A DNA stretch of 64,000 bases, taken from the NCBI RefSeq assembly GCF_002211105.1, contig NZ_JPUA01000037.1, positions 270,669-334,668 on the forward strand, in the 5' to 3' direction. This document shows positions 1 through 9,696 of the stretch, piece after piece. The notes beneath the pieces are model-generated. The model had not been told where the DNA came from. It did no database searches and worked only from the letters and a program-made list of their open reading frames with translations. The DNA comes from Halomonas campaniensis. Lineage in GTDB: Bacteria; Pseudomonadota; Gammaproteobacteria; Pseudomonadales; Halomonadaceae. Position 1 is the first letter of the stretch. Each line of letters opens with the position of its first letter. The translations under genes and the position numbers were made by a program.

Positions 1-135
1 GCGGGGAATATCGCCAATCGCTTCGCCGGTTGCCGGGTTTAATACGGTAATTTGCTCGCCGCTATCTGCCGCAACCCAACTGCCGTCGATATAAGCAAAG
101 GGGCAATACAGCTGTGTTTCTTTAAGCGCTTCCAT
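1..135 (-). CDS. gabD: Succinate-semialdehyde dehydrogenase, N-terminus only
   Basis: The first 45 codons of a minus-strand gene run off the left edge. The translation has the aldehyde-dehydrogenase N-terminal pattern of an IDG-x-W segment followed by a NPATGE motif (about residues 17-37), which in GabD-type enzymes leads into the NAD(P)-binding domain. GabD oxidises succinate semialdehyde to succinate at the end of the GABA pathway. The start is the ATG at 133-135, preceded on the minus strand by a GGAG-type ribosome binding site. With only the N-terminus visible, another class of aldehyde dehydrogenase is possible. Confidence 0.7.
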   Translation of the reverse strand, partial: MEALKETQLYCPFAYIDGSWVAADSGEQITVLNPATGEAIGDIPR

Positions 136-255
136 GACAGGCTCCTGACCAAAAATGTTGGCCTCGTAGGCTCATTAACGTCTTCATGCTAAGACGAAAC
201 ACCCCTTCAAACCAAGTTTACGGCATGATTCACCGGCCACTGACCACCGGCAAAT

Positions 256-807
256 TTAGCTAATGAGCATTAAAAATTCTTGCCGAGTCGCTTGGTTCTT
301 GCGGAAGCCACCCAGCATTACTGACGAAGTCATGCTGGAGTTTTGTTTCTCCACACCACGCATCATCATGCAGAGATGTCGTGCTTCAATGACCACGGCA
401 ACGCCCTTTGCCTGGGTAACCTCCTGCACGGCCTCGGCAATCTCACGGGTTAGGTTCTCCTGAATCTGCATACGACGAGCAAACATGTCGACGATACGGG
501 CAAACTTAGAGAGCCCTAACACCTTTCCGTCAGGCAAATAAGCAATATGGCATTTGCCGATAAATGGCAGCAGGTGATGCTCACACATGGAGTAGAGCTC
601 AATGTCTTTTACCAGCACCATTTCATCCGTTTGCGACTCAAACACCGCGCCATTAATAATGTCGTCCAATGACTGAGTGTAGCCCGCATTGAGAAACTGC
701 ATGGCCTTGGCTGCACGCTTAGGCGTATCGCGTAACCCTTCTCGATTGGGGTCTTCGCCAAGTGCTGAGATTATCTGGCGGTAGTGCTCAGCGATATCAT
801 CGGACAT
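256..807 (-). CDS. folE: GTP cyclohydrolase I
   Basis: This 183-residue protein matches the FolE family along its length. FolE converts GTP to 7,8-dihydroneopterin triphosphate, the first step of tetrahydrofolate synthesis, as a cytoplasmic homodecamer. The zinc site is visible: Cys and His in CEHH (residues 75-78) and a second Cys in HLCMMMRG (about residue 146). The frame is open upstream to a TTG at 822, but the ATG at 805-807 is preferred because a GAGG sits six bases before it and the protein then begins MSDD. The gene stands alone, downstream of gabD on the same strand. Confidence 0.93.
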   Translation of the reverse strand: MSDDIAEHYRQIISALGEDPNREGLRDTPKRAAKAMQFLNAGYTQSLDDIINGAVFESQTDEMVLVKDIELYSMCEHHLLPFIGKCHIAYLPDGKVLGLSKFARIVDMFARRMQIQENLTREIAEAVQEVTQAKGVAVVIEARHLCMMMRGVEKQNSSMTSSVMLGGFRKNQATRQEFLMLIS

Positions 808-1171
808 ATTTAGCCTCATCAATAACTATTTCAAAAACCACTTCAAAAACTGGCTCAAAAAGCCATGCGCAATCGCGTCCAGGCGGTTCGTAAGAGAAAA
901 TCCTTTTTTGCACGAGAAGTAACCCCATTACCAGAGCGGCAATAATCTCCGCCACTTCCTCTACGCATATTGTACAGAAGGTATACTTTCAGAAGATCCC
1001 GCACAACAAGTATTGAGCAAGTAGAGCATTTTACCGCATCTAGGTTGTCTGTGACTTGTTTACCTGCGACAGAGCGCCGCGTCGTTAACTTTGTAACCTA
1101 GGGGCCTGTGATATGATTCATGGGTTCAATTTTACTGCCTTTATTGCAGGCGCCAACATTGAGAGCTCGCT
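808..1171. other. Intergenic region between divergent folE and an exported-protein gene
   Basis: No coding frame here is convincing. The region should carry both divergent promoters. For the rightward gene, TATGAT at 1112-1117 is the best -10, with a poorly spaced TTGTAA at 1091-1096 (15 nt). For folE, a minus-strand TACAAT (969-974) could be a -10. Neither is strong. Confidence 0.4.
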
Positions 1172-1732
1172 ATGTCATTTAAACCAACGCCTTTTTGGTT
1201 AACCGCCCTCGCGGCCCCGTTTTTTGCTATGCCGCTATTGGCTACTGCTGCGGAAGCCACGCTTTCACTGCCCAATGAAGCAACCGTCGGCGTTGAGGTG
1301 GTGGAAGAGCTTACGTTTGAATCAAACCAAACACGCCTTAATGATATTTTGCTACACCCAACCCAAGCCGCCAACGCCTCGCACTCTTTACCTGAATACT
1401 GCGTGATTGTGGGCAGTGCGCAATTGGTTGATGAGCGCATTCGCGTTACCACCCAAGAGGCGACCTGTATTGAAACCCACGACGCCGACAGCAATATTTT
1501 TACTGGCGAATTTAGCGCCAGCGCTTATGACCAAGATGGCCAATACGCCATCGCCTGCGAGGGCCCCCCTTGCACGCTCTCCCCTGGCCAGACGTTCCTC
1601 CTAACACTTGACCAAGCCGTTGAGATTGAGGAGCTAGATAACCCTTCAGAGGAGCTTAATCAGCAGCGTCGTCAAGCGGACGGAGAAGGTATCGCCAACC
1701 CTGTGCCACGCGAAGAAGCTGTGCCTGATTGA
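1172..1732 (+). CDS. Exported protein of unknown function
   Basis: A 186-residue protein with a classical N-terminal signal peptide: a lysine near the start, a hydrophobic core to about residue 25 and an ATAAEA cleavage region. The mature part is acidic and holds four cysteines (two of them in an ACEGPPC segment) that could form disulfides in the periplasm. The C-terminal tail is rich in Glu, Gln and Arg. I recognise no domain. A GAG lies shortly before the ATG. The gene is monocistronic, divergent from folE and convergent with srkA. A function cannot be given. Confidence 0.75.
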   Translation: MSFKPTPFWLTALAAPFFAMPLLATAAEATLSLPNEATVGVEVVEELTFESNQTRLNDILLHPTQAANASHSLPEYCVIVGSAQLVDERIRVTTQEATCIETHDADSNIFTGEFSASAYDQDGQYAIACEGPPCTLSPGQTFLLTLDQAVEIEELDNPSEELNQQRRQADGEGIANPVPREEAVPD

Positions 1733-1757
1733 GCTTAATCTACTATCGTTGCAACAT

Positions 1758-1771
1758 GAGCGTTAACGCTC
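1758..1771. terminator. Perfect palindrome between convergent genes
   Basis: GAGCGTTAACGCTC lies between the stop of the exported-protein gene (1732) and the srkA stop (1774). It could end transcription from either side as a five-base-pair stem with a TTAA loop, but there is no T-run, so this is weak. Confidence 0.3.
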
Positions 1772-1773
1772 TC

Positions 1774-2748
1774 TTACGCCAGCCAGCGAGGGTTCTCTAA
1801 CTGAAGGCACTGCTGCTCTAATTGGCGGATATGCTGATCCCAATAGCCACTATCCGCCAGCCAGGGGAACGCCCGAGGAAAAGCGGGGTCTTCCCAACGT
1901 GACACCAGCCAAGCCGAATGCCTTATCAGCCGATAACTTCTTAGCGGCTCAATAAGCGCCATCTGTTCAGTGGGAAATGGGCGCGCCTCTTCATACCCTT
2001 CGGTTATTTCACTTAAGTGGGATCGCCACCCCTGAGGATCATCGGTGGGCAGTAGCATCCAGATATCCTGAACAGCGGGCGCCATGGTGCAGTCATCAAA
2101 ATCGACCAGGGTAAACTGCTCATCACGCCCAAGCACATTACCCAAATGGCAGTCCCCGTGGCAGCGAATCATGCTACTGGCAGGCACGTTATGTTTCATA
2201 AGCTGCTGAAGCACCTTTTCGATTGCACGGTCGTAGGCACGGCGCTGATGACTATTCATCCATTGGCTGGCTAGCACGCGCTGCTGAGCATCAACAATAC
2301 CGCTCGCCATCTCTAAACGTGGGCGGTGCTGAAAGGCTTTTTTGGCCGACACTTGATGCAACCGACCCAGCAGTTCCCCCATGGCAAATAGGTGAGCGGG
2401 GTTATCCAGCTCCGGCGCCTGGCCGGGACAGTGGGGAAACAGCGTAAAACGAAACGCCTTGAAATAGTGCAACGACGCCCCCGCCTTATCACGCCAAGGG
2501 GCAACGACCGGCACCTGCTGCTCAGCCAGTTCCTGTAGAAAGTCGTGCTCTTCCTGGATCGCCTCATCAGACCAGCGGTCAGGTCGGTAAAACTTCACGA
2601 TCCAGTTTTTGCCATCATCATCGCGAAACAACAGCACACGGTTTTCATAACTGTTCAGTGCAAAAGGCTCGCCTGCAGGCCAAATATCCAGCGACTCCAC
2701 TGCAGACATCACCAAATCAGGCGAAAGAGAGCTAAACGGGTGTGACAT
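1774..2748 (-). CDS. srkA: Stress response serine/threonine protein kinase
   Basis: A 324-residue protein of the SrkA/RdoA/YihE family, aminoglycoside-phosphotransferase-fold kinases that phosphorylate proteins and protect against stress-induced death. The catalytic segment CHGDCHLGNVL (about residues 194-204) carries the catalytic Asp and metal-binding Asn, and LVDFDDC (about 213-219) is the DFG-equivalent metal site. Length agrees with the E. coli protein (328 aa). The start is the ATG at 2746-2748 with AGGAG nine bases upstream. In E. coli srkA precedes dsbA; here its neighbour is a comF-like gene on the same strand, 54 nt upstream. Confidence 0.9.
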   Translation of the reverse strand: MSHPFSSLSPDLVMSAVESLDIWPAGEPFALNSYENRVLLFRDDDGKNWIVKFYRPDRWSDEAIQEEHDFLQELAEQQVPVVAPWRDKAGASLHYFKAFRFTLFPHCPGQAPELDNPAHLFAMGELLGRLHQVSAKKAFQHRPRLEMASGIVDAQQRVLASQWMNSHQRRAYDRAIEKVLQQLMKHNVPASSMIRCHGDCHLGNVLGRDEQFTLVDFDDCTMAPAVQDIWMLLPTDDPQGWRSHLSEITEGYEEARPFPTEQMALIEPLRSYRLIRHSAWLVSRWEDPAFPRAFPWLADSGYWDQHIRQLEQQCLQLENPRWLA

Positions 2749-2802
2749 AGGCCACTCCTGGGTTGGCGAAAGCGCTAATGAGTAAGCGAAAAAGCTATTC
2801 TA

Positions 2803-3507
2803 TCAATCCTTGCCTAGCGGTGTCCGCGCTGCCGCCCAAATATCAACGCTCTTTGCGCCAGCATTCAGCGCGGCCCGCGCCAATGCTTGGCCAGTGGAGC
2901 CGGTGGTGACCACATCATCAATTATCAGCAAATGCGCCGGGGGCGGTGATTCAAAGACAAAGGCGCCCACCAGATTGGCAATCCGTTGACGGCGATTCAA
3001 GGTGCGCTGGAATGGGGAATCCTTTATTCGTTTAGCAGCCACCACTGGAACGCCCAGTGGGCGACTGAGCTGTTCGGCTAACCAGCGCGACTGATTAAAT
3101 CCCCGGGTACGAGCATGCAGAGGCGTCATGGGCACCGGTAAAAAAGCATCGCCGAGAGTAGCCGGTGGAGTTAGCAGCATTAATTCAGCGAGCAGCGTGC
3201 CCGCCCGCGGAGAAGCATGGAACTTAAAATCATGCACCAGCTGCTTAATCGGCCCTTGATACAACAGCCCCGCTTGGGTAGTTGAAAATAGCGGTGGATC
3301 TATTAAGCAGTGCCCACACAAGCTCGCCCCATGGCGAATAGGGTCTCCGCACTGGCGGCAGGCATGTAGGTTCCACGGCAGCTCACCCAAACAGGTTGCG
3401 CACCACCCTCGCCCCGCCAATGCCGGTGCCAGGCAAAATGCGCAGTAGCCAGGCATGACTTGCTTGACCCACTCCCCTCCCCGCTGTAGCCACTGCTTTA
3501 ATGCCAT
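2803..3507 (-). CDS. ComF/GntX family phosphoribosyltransferase-like protein
   Basis: A 234-residue ComF-family protein. The N-terminal half has repeated Cys pairs (CAFC, CATC, CRQC, CGHC, about residues 22-87) typical of the double zinc-ribbon lid. The C-terminal half is a type I phosphoribosyltransferase fold with the PRPP-binding loop LLIIDDVVTTGSTG (about residues 193-206). Family members take part in DNA uptake or in use of DNA as a nutrient; E. coli GntX/YhgH is the close relative. The start ATG has AAGGAG upstream. No com genes lie nearby, so the role is inferred from family only. Confidence 0.85.
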   Translation of the reverse strand: MALKQWLQRGGEWVKQVMPGYCAFCLAPALAGRGWCATCLGELPWNLHACRQCGDPIRHGASLCGHCLIDPPLFSTTQAGLLYQGPIKQLVHDFKFHASPRAGTLLAELMLLTPPATLGDAFLPVPMTPLHARTRGFNQSRWLAEQLSRPLGVPVVAAKRIKDSPFQRTLNRRQRIANLVGAFVFESPPPAHLLIIDDVVTTGSTGQALARAALNAGAKSVDIWAAARTPLGKD

Positions 3508-3544
3508 GCCCGCTCCTTACACTTTGTACATAAATATCAAATCA

Positions 3545-3574
3545 TTGATTGACTTACGCCACAAAGTTGATAAT
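3545..3574 (+). promoter_or_regulatory. Sigma70-type promoter of tRNA-Leu
   Basis: TTGATT (3545-3550) and GATAAT (3569-3574) are separated by 18 nt, and an overlapping TTGACT (3549-3554) gives an alternative -35. The expected start, near 3582, is just before the tRNA 5' end at 3590. Confidence 0.65.
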
Positions 3575-3589
3575 ATACGCCTCGTCTTA

Positions 3590-3674
3590 GCGGATGTGGT
3601 GGAATTGGTAGACACGCTAGATTTAGGTTCTAGTGCCGTAAGGTGTGGGAGTTCGAGTCTCCCCATCCGCACCA
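3590..3674 (+). tRNA. leuW: tRNA-Leu (anticodon UAG)
   Basis: An 85-nt class II tRNA with encoded CCA. The acceptor arms are GCGGATG and CATCCGC, and the anticodon loop reads TTTAGGT, giving anticodon TAG for CUA/CUN leucine codons. There is a variable arm after the anticodon stem (TGCCGTAAGGTG) as expected for tRNA-Leu, and the T loop is TTCGAGT. It closely resembles E. coli leuW. It stands as a single gene with its own promoter. Confidence 0.97.
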
Positions 3675-3832
3675 ATTACTTGTTAGTTTTCAAGCAGTTC
3701 GCATTTCCTGTCTTACTTTTGAAAGCCTTCATATTGCTTGGTTTTTTTGGCCCTGAAATAAGCGGCCTTTTTATTAGCGCCATGCTCTATAGGTAGCTTC
3801 CAACACTTCTACTCTTGTTTTGAAATACATGA

Positions 3833-3855
3833 ATGGCTCAACGCCATCTTTTTTT
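3833..3855 (+). terminator. Possible intrinsic terminator downstream of tRNA-Leu
   Basis: ATGGC (3833-3837), loop TCAAC, GCCAT (3843-3847), then C and seven T. The short five-pair stem and the 160-nt distance from the tRNA make this only plausible. The rest of 3675-4023 contains no convincing gene. Confidence 0.45.
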
Positions 3856-3952
3856 ATGCCTGGCATTTGCTATAGCTCATCTTAGCAGCCGTCGGTTTGG
3901 CTGACTTGCTTCTGCTTTTCCGCTAGTCTCTATCTCCATAACTTATAAAAGT

Positions 3953-3989
3953 TCCCTCAATGGCTATCAACCAACGCTATATTGAGGGA
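3953..3989. repeat. Inverted repeat before the 4024 gene
   Basis: TCCCTCAAT (3953-3961) and ATTGAGGGA (3981-3989) are perfect nine-base arms around a 19-nt loop. The arm begins just after a TATAAA -10-like element (about 3944-3949), so it could be an operator or a 5' UTR hairpin for the downstream gene. Confidence 0.5.
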
Positions 3990-4023
3990 TGATCGCTAAT
4001 AAAGATGAGAAGGATCTCATACT

Positions 4024-4683
4024 ATGGAATGGCTTAACGATAACGCTCAAGCAATCTCGGCGGTAGCGAGTATTTGCACGCTTTTCGTGTGGATATTTTA
4101 CGCCCAGCTTCTCTATAACGGCTATGTGCGGCAGCGTCGCCCTCGTGTGATTATTAATCGCGGCAAAGGAATCGGCGTGGACGCTATCTGCTTAATCAGC
4201 AATATGAGCAGTGAAGCCATCTATATTCAGCACCTTGTCGCGGCATTGCATACTCAAAAGGGTAGTTACTCCCTGGACGTGGTGGAGTATCAGCAGCACA
4301 GGGGTGAGGAACAAAGAGAGGCGCAGCAAAAAGGTGAGCCACCAGAAACCAGCTACCGCACCCATCAAGGCCCGCTAGCCTCTGGGGATTACCTGAACAT
4401 TCAATCGTTTGGCGATATCGTCAATCAGGTTAAAGAGTATTGGGAAATCGATGACAAGCAGTTACAAGAGCAGAATATCCAGCTTGAAATTCGCGTTATC
4501 GCTATTTATGGATCCGAAGACATGCCGACCGGCGCATCGCGAACCTTTAATCTCGACTTGAATGCGTCACCCAATCATCAGCTTATCCCGGCGAGTGTCG
4601 ATACGGATCGACTCAATAGCCGTGGCCAACGTAAGCGAGTGTTGGAGTGGGCAAAAGAGATCGAAACCCACAAAGCACGCTGA
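4024..4683 (+). CDS. Membrane-anchored protein of unknown function
   Basis: A 219-residue protein with one N-terminal transmembrane segment (about residues 10-32) followed by basic residues (RQRRPR), which suggests N-out, C-in topology with a cytoplasmic soluble domain. The soluble part alternates beta-rich stretches with a Gln/Glu-rich segment (about residues 90-115). I recognise no family. The start ATG has AAGGA about eleven bases upstream. The next gene begins 51 nt after the stop on the same strand, so the two may be co-transcribed. The inverted repeat upstream may regulate it. Confidence 0.7.
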   Translation: MEWLNDNAQAISAVASICTLFVWIFYAQLLYNGYVRQRRPRVIINRGKGIGVDAICLISNMSSEAIYIQHLVAALHTQKGSYSLDVVEYQQHRGEEQREAQQKGEPPETSYRTHQGPLASGDYLNIQSFGDIVNQVKEYWEIDDKQLQEQNIQLEIRVIAIYGSEDMPTGASRTFNLDLNASPNHQLIPASVDTDRLNSRGQRKRVLEWAKEIETHKAR

Positions 4684-4734
4684 ATTAACGCTATTGCTAA
4701 GCGGCGACGCGCCCCATTACCGAGACGACTGACG

Positions 4735-5721
4735 ATGCATAAATTTGTAACCCTCTGCTGGCTTGGCATACTCACTACGGTGTCGACGAATCTGCACGCA
4801 GAGGAGGAAGATAGTGATTTACCTGAGTGGGCGGAAGAGCGTATTGAGCCCTTTCGTGAAAGTGTCGGCAGTTGGGTAGATAACACGTCGCGCCGCATCG
4901 ATGGTTTCTTTGGCACTGACGAGCATATGCAGGTCAACAACGAGTCCTACCTGCGTTTCGGTCAAGAGATTGATTGGATGGAGGGCGACGGCACTAGCGG
5001 CGATACGACCCTTCGTTACCGTATTGATCTCCCGACCTCAGAGGATCGTCTGCGACTGGTCATTGAGAGCGACCCCGAAGAGTCTCAGGGCACCCTGGAA
5101 GAGCAAGGCTCTGGACGGCTCGCCAATGACCAGCGTGACCGCCGTAGCTCCACGCTTGGTTTGGATTGGCTGGAAAGCCGCGATAAACGCGAAAACTGGA
5201 GCAATCGAGTAGGTGCCGGCGTTCGCCTGCGCCTCCCTCTTGACCCTTACGTGCGTTTCACCAACGAGCGTCTCTGGCAACTGGGTGAAGGGCCATGGCA
5301 GCTGGAGTCGAATAACCGCGTTTCCTGGTTCAACAATGAAGGTTACTCAGCGCGCACACGCTGGGATGTCGGTCGGCCGTTGAGCGAACGCCGCCACTTG
5401 CGCTTTATCACTACCGTCCAGTGGCGCGAGGAGGAGGATAAACTTGAGTACAGTGAAGTTGCCGAAATCAATCACCGCATTAACCGACGTAGTGCACTGC
5501 GCTACTCGGCGATAGCCATTGGTGAAAGTGCCTCCAACCCCCGCATGACCAATTACTACCTGCAGACGCGCTACCGCCGCGATCTTCATAAAGGTATTTT
5601 ATTTGCCGATGTGATCCCGGAATTACATTTCCCCCGCGATGTCAGCTACGACCCACGCTGGGCGATGACACTGCGCCTTGAGATGTACTTTCAGCGCAAA
5701 ATTAATCGAGACTACTTCTAA
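4735..5721 (+). CDS. Exported, probable outer-membrane beta-barrel protein
   Basis: A 328-residue protein with a signal peptide ending near NLHA (about residues 18-21). The mature N-terminus is acidic and amphipathic (DLPEWAEERIEPFRES), followed by many short alternating strands with aromatic girdle residues (e.g. YLRFGQEIDW, LRYRIDL, VRFTNERLW) and a C-terminal FQRKINRDYF ending in phenylalanine, as outer-membrane barrels do. I do not recognise a named family. The gene follows the membrane-anchored gene at 4024-4683. Barrel assignment is inferred from strand pattern and terminal Phe. Confidence 0.72.
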   Translation: MHKFVTLCWLGILTTVSTNLHAEEEDSDLPEWAEERIEPFRESVGSWVDNTSRRIDGFFGTDEHMQVNNESYLRFGQEIDWMEGDGTSGDTTLRYRIDLPTSEDRLRLVIESDPEESQGTLEEQGSGRLANDQRDRRSSTLGLDWLESRDKRENWSNRVGAGVRLRLPLDPYVRFTNERLWQLGEGPWQLESNNRVSWFNNEGYSARTRWDVGRPLSERRHLRFITTVQWREEEDKLEYSEVAEINHRINRRSALRYSAIAIGESASNPRMTNYYLQTRYRRDLHKGILFADVIPELHFPRDVSYDPRWAMTLRLEMYFQRKINRDYF

Positions 5722-5748
5722 GCTTCAAGCACACGAAGCCCATCTACT

Positions 5749-5784
5749 GGGCACCAGGGCGGCCATGCAGCCCTCCTGGTGCCT
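5749..5784. terminator. Hairpin between convergent genes
   Basis: GGCACCAGG (5750-5758) pairs perfectly with CCTGGTGCC (5775-5783) around a 16-nt loop. It lies between the barrel gene stop (5721) and the SDR stop (5817). It has no clear T-run, so it may be a Rho-assisted end or a processing hairpin for both transcripts. Confidence 0.5.
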
Positions 5785-5816
5785 ATCACATACCTTTGCC
5801 TTACCACGACAACAAG

Positions 5817-6578
5817 CTACAGCCGCAAACCGCCGTCACACTCAATGATGCGCCCAGTGAAGTAGTCGTTCTCCATAATAAAGGCAACACTTTGGGCAAT
5901 ATTATCGGGCTCCCCCAAACGCTTTAACGGTACGCTTGACGAGATACGCTCCAACATATCAGGGCGCATCGCAGCGGTCATTTCGGTAGCCACGAAACCC
6001 GGCGCTACGGTGCCGGTACGAATACCATAACGCGCCAACTCCTGGCTCCAAGTGACGGTCAATGCATGCACAGCCGCTTTTGCAGCAGCGTAGTTGCTTT
6101 GTCCCATATTGCCTGCCCGGGAAATACTCGAGATATTGACGATCACACCTTCATGTCCGGCTTCAATCATCTGAGTGGCGGCCTCGCGACCACATAGGAA
6201 AACGCCGGTTAAATTGACATTAATAACGTTTTGCCAAGCCTCAAAGGACATGCGTTTTTCTACTTTCCCCTCTTTGGCCTTTACCAACAGCGCATCCTGG
6301 GTAATACCCGCGTTATTGATACAACCGCTAATTGGCGCCATGCGCTGGGCAATATCAGCAAACGCCTGAATCACGGAGGTCTCTTCAGCAACATTGACCA
6401 CAAATGCCTGGGCATCGACACCTTCAGCAGAAAGTTGCGATACCGCCTGATCAAGCGCTTCAGCGCTCATATCCAATAGCGCCATGCGCGCGCCCTGCTT
6501 GCCTAAACGTAGCGCCATGGCATAACCCAACCCACGCGCTCCACCCGTGACTGCAATTACTTTATCGGTAAGTACCAT
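5817..6578 (-). CDS. SDR-family oxidoreductase, FabG-like
   Basis: A 253-residue classical short-chain dehydrogenase/reductase. The cofactor glycine motif TGGARGLG is at residues 11-18, NNAG at 88-91, the catalytic Ser near 151 and the YxxxK pair at Tyr163 and Lys167. The C-terminal ECDGGLRL is the usual SDR end. Sequence features are closest to 3-oxoacyl-ACP reductase-like enzymes, but substrate cannot be read from sequence and no fatty-acid genes are adjacent. The ATG at 6576-6578 has AAGGAG upstream. A solitary gene, convergent with the barrel gene. Confidence 0.88.
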   Translation of the reverse strand: MVLTDKVIAVTGGARGLGYAMALRLGKQGARMALLDMSAEALDQAVSQLSAEGVDAQAFVVNVAEETSVIQAFADIAQRMAPISGCINNAGITQDALLVKAKEGKVEKRMSFEAWQNVINVNLTGVFLCGREAATQMIEAGHEGVIVNISSISRAGNMGQSNYAAAKAAVHALTVTWSQELARYGIRTGTVAPGFVATEMTAAMRPDMLERISSSVPLKRLGEPDNIAQSVAFIMENDYFTGRIIECDGGLRL

Positions 6579-6759
6579 TCGTGACTCCTTACAGCGGATT
6601 AAACCAGCTTCATTGTGCGTTGCAGCATAGAAGAATTATGGTCATAAATCGAGCTACATTACCGCTGGAATACGCAATGCAAGCTGCTTGCTATTTATAT
6701 TTATGTCACCATATTACGCAATTACGACGGTTATCGAGTCACTTTTTCTGGAGTTAGCC

Positions 6760-7245
6760 ATGCCTATTCTTATTTTTATATCACTCTTTACGCTACTTGA
6801 TTTTGTTGTTCTGTTTTCGATTGGCAGCCAGATCGGCCTATTCATGACGCTACTCCTAGTACTAGGAACCGGTTTTGTCGGGCTACATCTAATACGTAAA
6901 GAGGGTGTAACCACCTTTGCCCGGGCTCGCCAGCGGATGCAGGCCGGCGAACTCCCCTCCAGCGAGCTACTTACGGGCGCTGCACTTATCTTCGGCGGTG
7001 CCTTATTAATGGCCCCAGGCTTTTTGTCTGATGCGTTAGGCCTGGCGTGCTTGATTCCCAGCGCACGCCAGCTGATGTTCAAGGCACTTACCTGGCTGGG
7101 GCTTAAAAAAGTTGCCGGGCAGCAGCAAGGCTCAAGCGCTTCCTCAGCTCGACCTGATGACTATCCAAACAGTCAATCGTCACAACAGGATGGCCCGATT
7201 GAGGGGGATTTTATCAGCAGAGATGAGCCCCCTCGCCGTCGTTGA
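6760..7245 (+). CDS. fxsA: FxsA family membrane protein
   Basis: A 161-residue inner-membrane protein of the FxsA family, which in E. coli relieves phage T7 exclusion by F. There are hydrophobic segments at about residues 1-22, 24-45 and 68-100, with the family pattern GTGFVGLHLIRKEG after the second and a GFLSDALGL motif in the third. The C-terminus is a polar, Ser/Gln-rich cytoplasmic tail. The frame is open upstream to 6688, but the ATG at 6760 has CTGGAG six bases before it and gives the usual length. It lies directly before groES, a frequent neighbour in gammaproteobacteria. Confidence 0.88.
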   Translation: MPILIFISLFTLLDFVVLFSIGSQIGLFMTLLLVLGTGFVGLHLIRKEGVTTFARARQRMQAGELPSSELLTGAALIFGGALLMAPGFLSDALGLACLIPSARQLMFKALTWLGLKKVAGQQQGSSASSARPDDYPNSQSSQQDGPIEGDFISRDEPPRRR

Positions 7246-7297
7246 GGTTCACTTCAAAAGAAAATCAGCGGAAAAGCAATTTTTTATTACCTCCCCC

Positions 7298-7323
7298 CTT
7301 GAAAGGTCATCCGCAGCCCCCAT
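7298..7323 (+). promoter_or_regulatory. Sigma32 heat-shock promoter of groESL
   Basis: CTTGAAA (7298-7304), 13 nt, then CCCCAT (7318-7323) followed by TTTT. This matches the RpoH consensus CTTGAAA-N11-16-CCCCATnT exactly. Transcription should start near 7332, leaving a leader of about 145 nt before groES. Confidence 0.92.
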
Positions 7324-7378
7324 TTTTCATCCAGCACACAAATTCGGCAGCGATCTTTACGGGAGCTGCCATTAACAA

Positions 7379-7424
7379 TGAAGACTGTGAAGTCTTCACT
7401 TCTCGCGGGTTACTCCCTCGAGAA
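7379..7424 (+). promoter_or_regulatory. Two tandem hairpins in the groES leader
   Basis: Hairpin 1: TGAAGACT (7379-7386), loop GTGA, AGTCTTCA (7391-7398), eight perfect pairs. Hairpin 2: TTCTCG (7400-7405) with CGAGAA (7419-7424), a C/T mismatch, then GGG/CCC closing a TTACT loop. They sit between the sigma32 promoter and the groES start. Hairpin 1 is not a CIRCE element (the arms do not match). Confidence 0.6.
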
Positions 7425-7478
7425 CACTTTTAAGCTAACCGCCCTACCAGGGCTTCAACCATACTCAGGAGAACGTGA

Positions 7479-7772
7479 ATGAATATCCGTCCTTTGCACG
7501 ATCGTGTCATCGTCCGTCGCGTTGAAGAAGAGCAGAAAACTGCAGGCGGCATCGTGCTTCCGGGCAATGCAGCAGAAAAACCGACACGCGGTGAAATTCT
7601 CGCTGTCGGTAATGGTCGCATTCTGGAAAATGGCGATGTCCGTCCGCTAGACGTCAAAGTTGGCGATAACGTGATCTTTAAAGATGGCTACGGCGTTGAG
7701 AAGCAAAAAATCGACGGCGAAGAAGTCTTGATCATGAGCGAAGCCGATATTCTTGCCGTTGTTGAAGGCTAA
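7479..7772 (+). CDS. groES: Co-chaperonin GroES
   Basis: A 97-residue 10-kDa chaperonin. It forms the heptameric lid of the GroEL cage and drives ATP-dependent folding in the cytoplasm. The N-terminus [14 protein letters not shown] and the mobile-loop region [14 protein letters not shown] (about residues 16-29) are diagnostic, and the length is the family norm. An AGGAG lies eight bases before the ATG. First gene of the groES-groEL operon, 81 nt before groEL, controlled by the sigma32 promoter at 7298-7323. Confidence 0.98.
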   Translation: MNIRPLHDRVIVRRVEEEQKTAGGIVLPGNAAEKPTRGEILAVGNGRILENGDVRPLDVKVGDNVIFKDGYGVEKQKIDGEEVLIMSEADILAVVEG

Positions 7773-7841
7773 CAATCGTTGCTGCTCACCTTTTGTGAGC
7801 GCACCGAATCCATTACTTTCACGTTTTTGCATTCAATTTAG

Positions 7842-9497
<1,656 letters not shown>

Positions 9498-9547
9498 TGC
9501 AACCCTGAGCCCTTCGCTCTATCGACGGCTAGCGTTTAGCTGTCACC

Positions 9548-9581
9548 AAGAACCCCGCCTTGTGCGGGGTTCTTGCGTTTT
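9548..9581 (+). terminator. Intrinsic terminator of groESL
   Basis: AAGAACCCCGC (9548-9558), loop CTTGT, GCGGGGTTCTT (9564-9574), eleven perfect pairs, followed by a T-rich GCGTTTTG. Confidence 0.9.
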
Positions 9582-9696
9582 GAGGCGCCTACAGGCGTGA
9601 GGTTGTCGATAGCGTTTTGTCAGCCATTTTCAGGGCCGAACGTGCTACTATCTGCGCGATTTTTTAAGCTACATTTTCACTACTGGGCACCAGCGC

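Noticed and set aside
1141-1494. 117-codon minus-strand frame opposite the exported-protein gene
   Set aside because: It overlaps a gene with a clear signal peptide and has no ribosome binding site or family match.
7379-7398. CIRCE element for HrcA control of groESL
   Set aside because: The arms are TGAAGACT/AGTCTTCA with a 4-nt loop, not the TTAGCACTC-N9-GAGTGCTAA of CIRCE.
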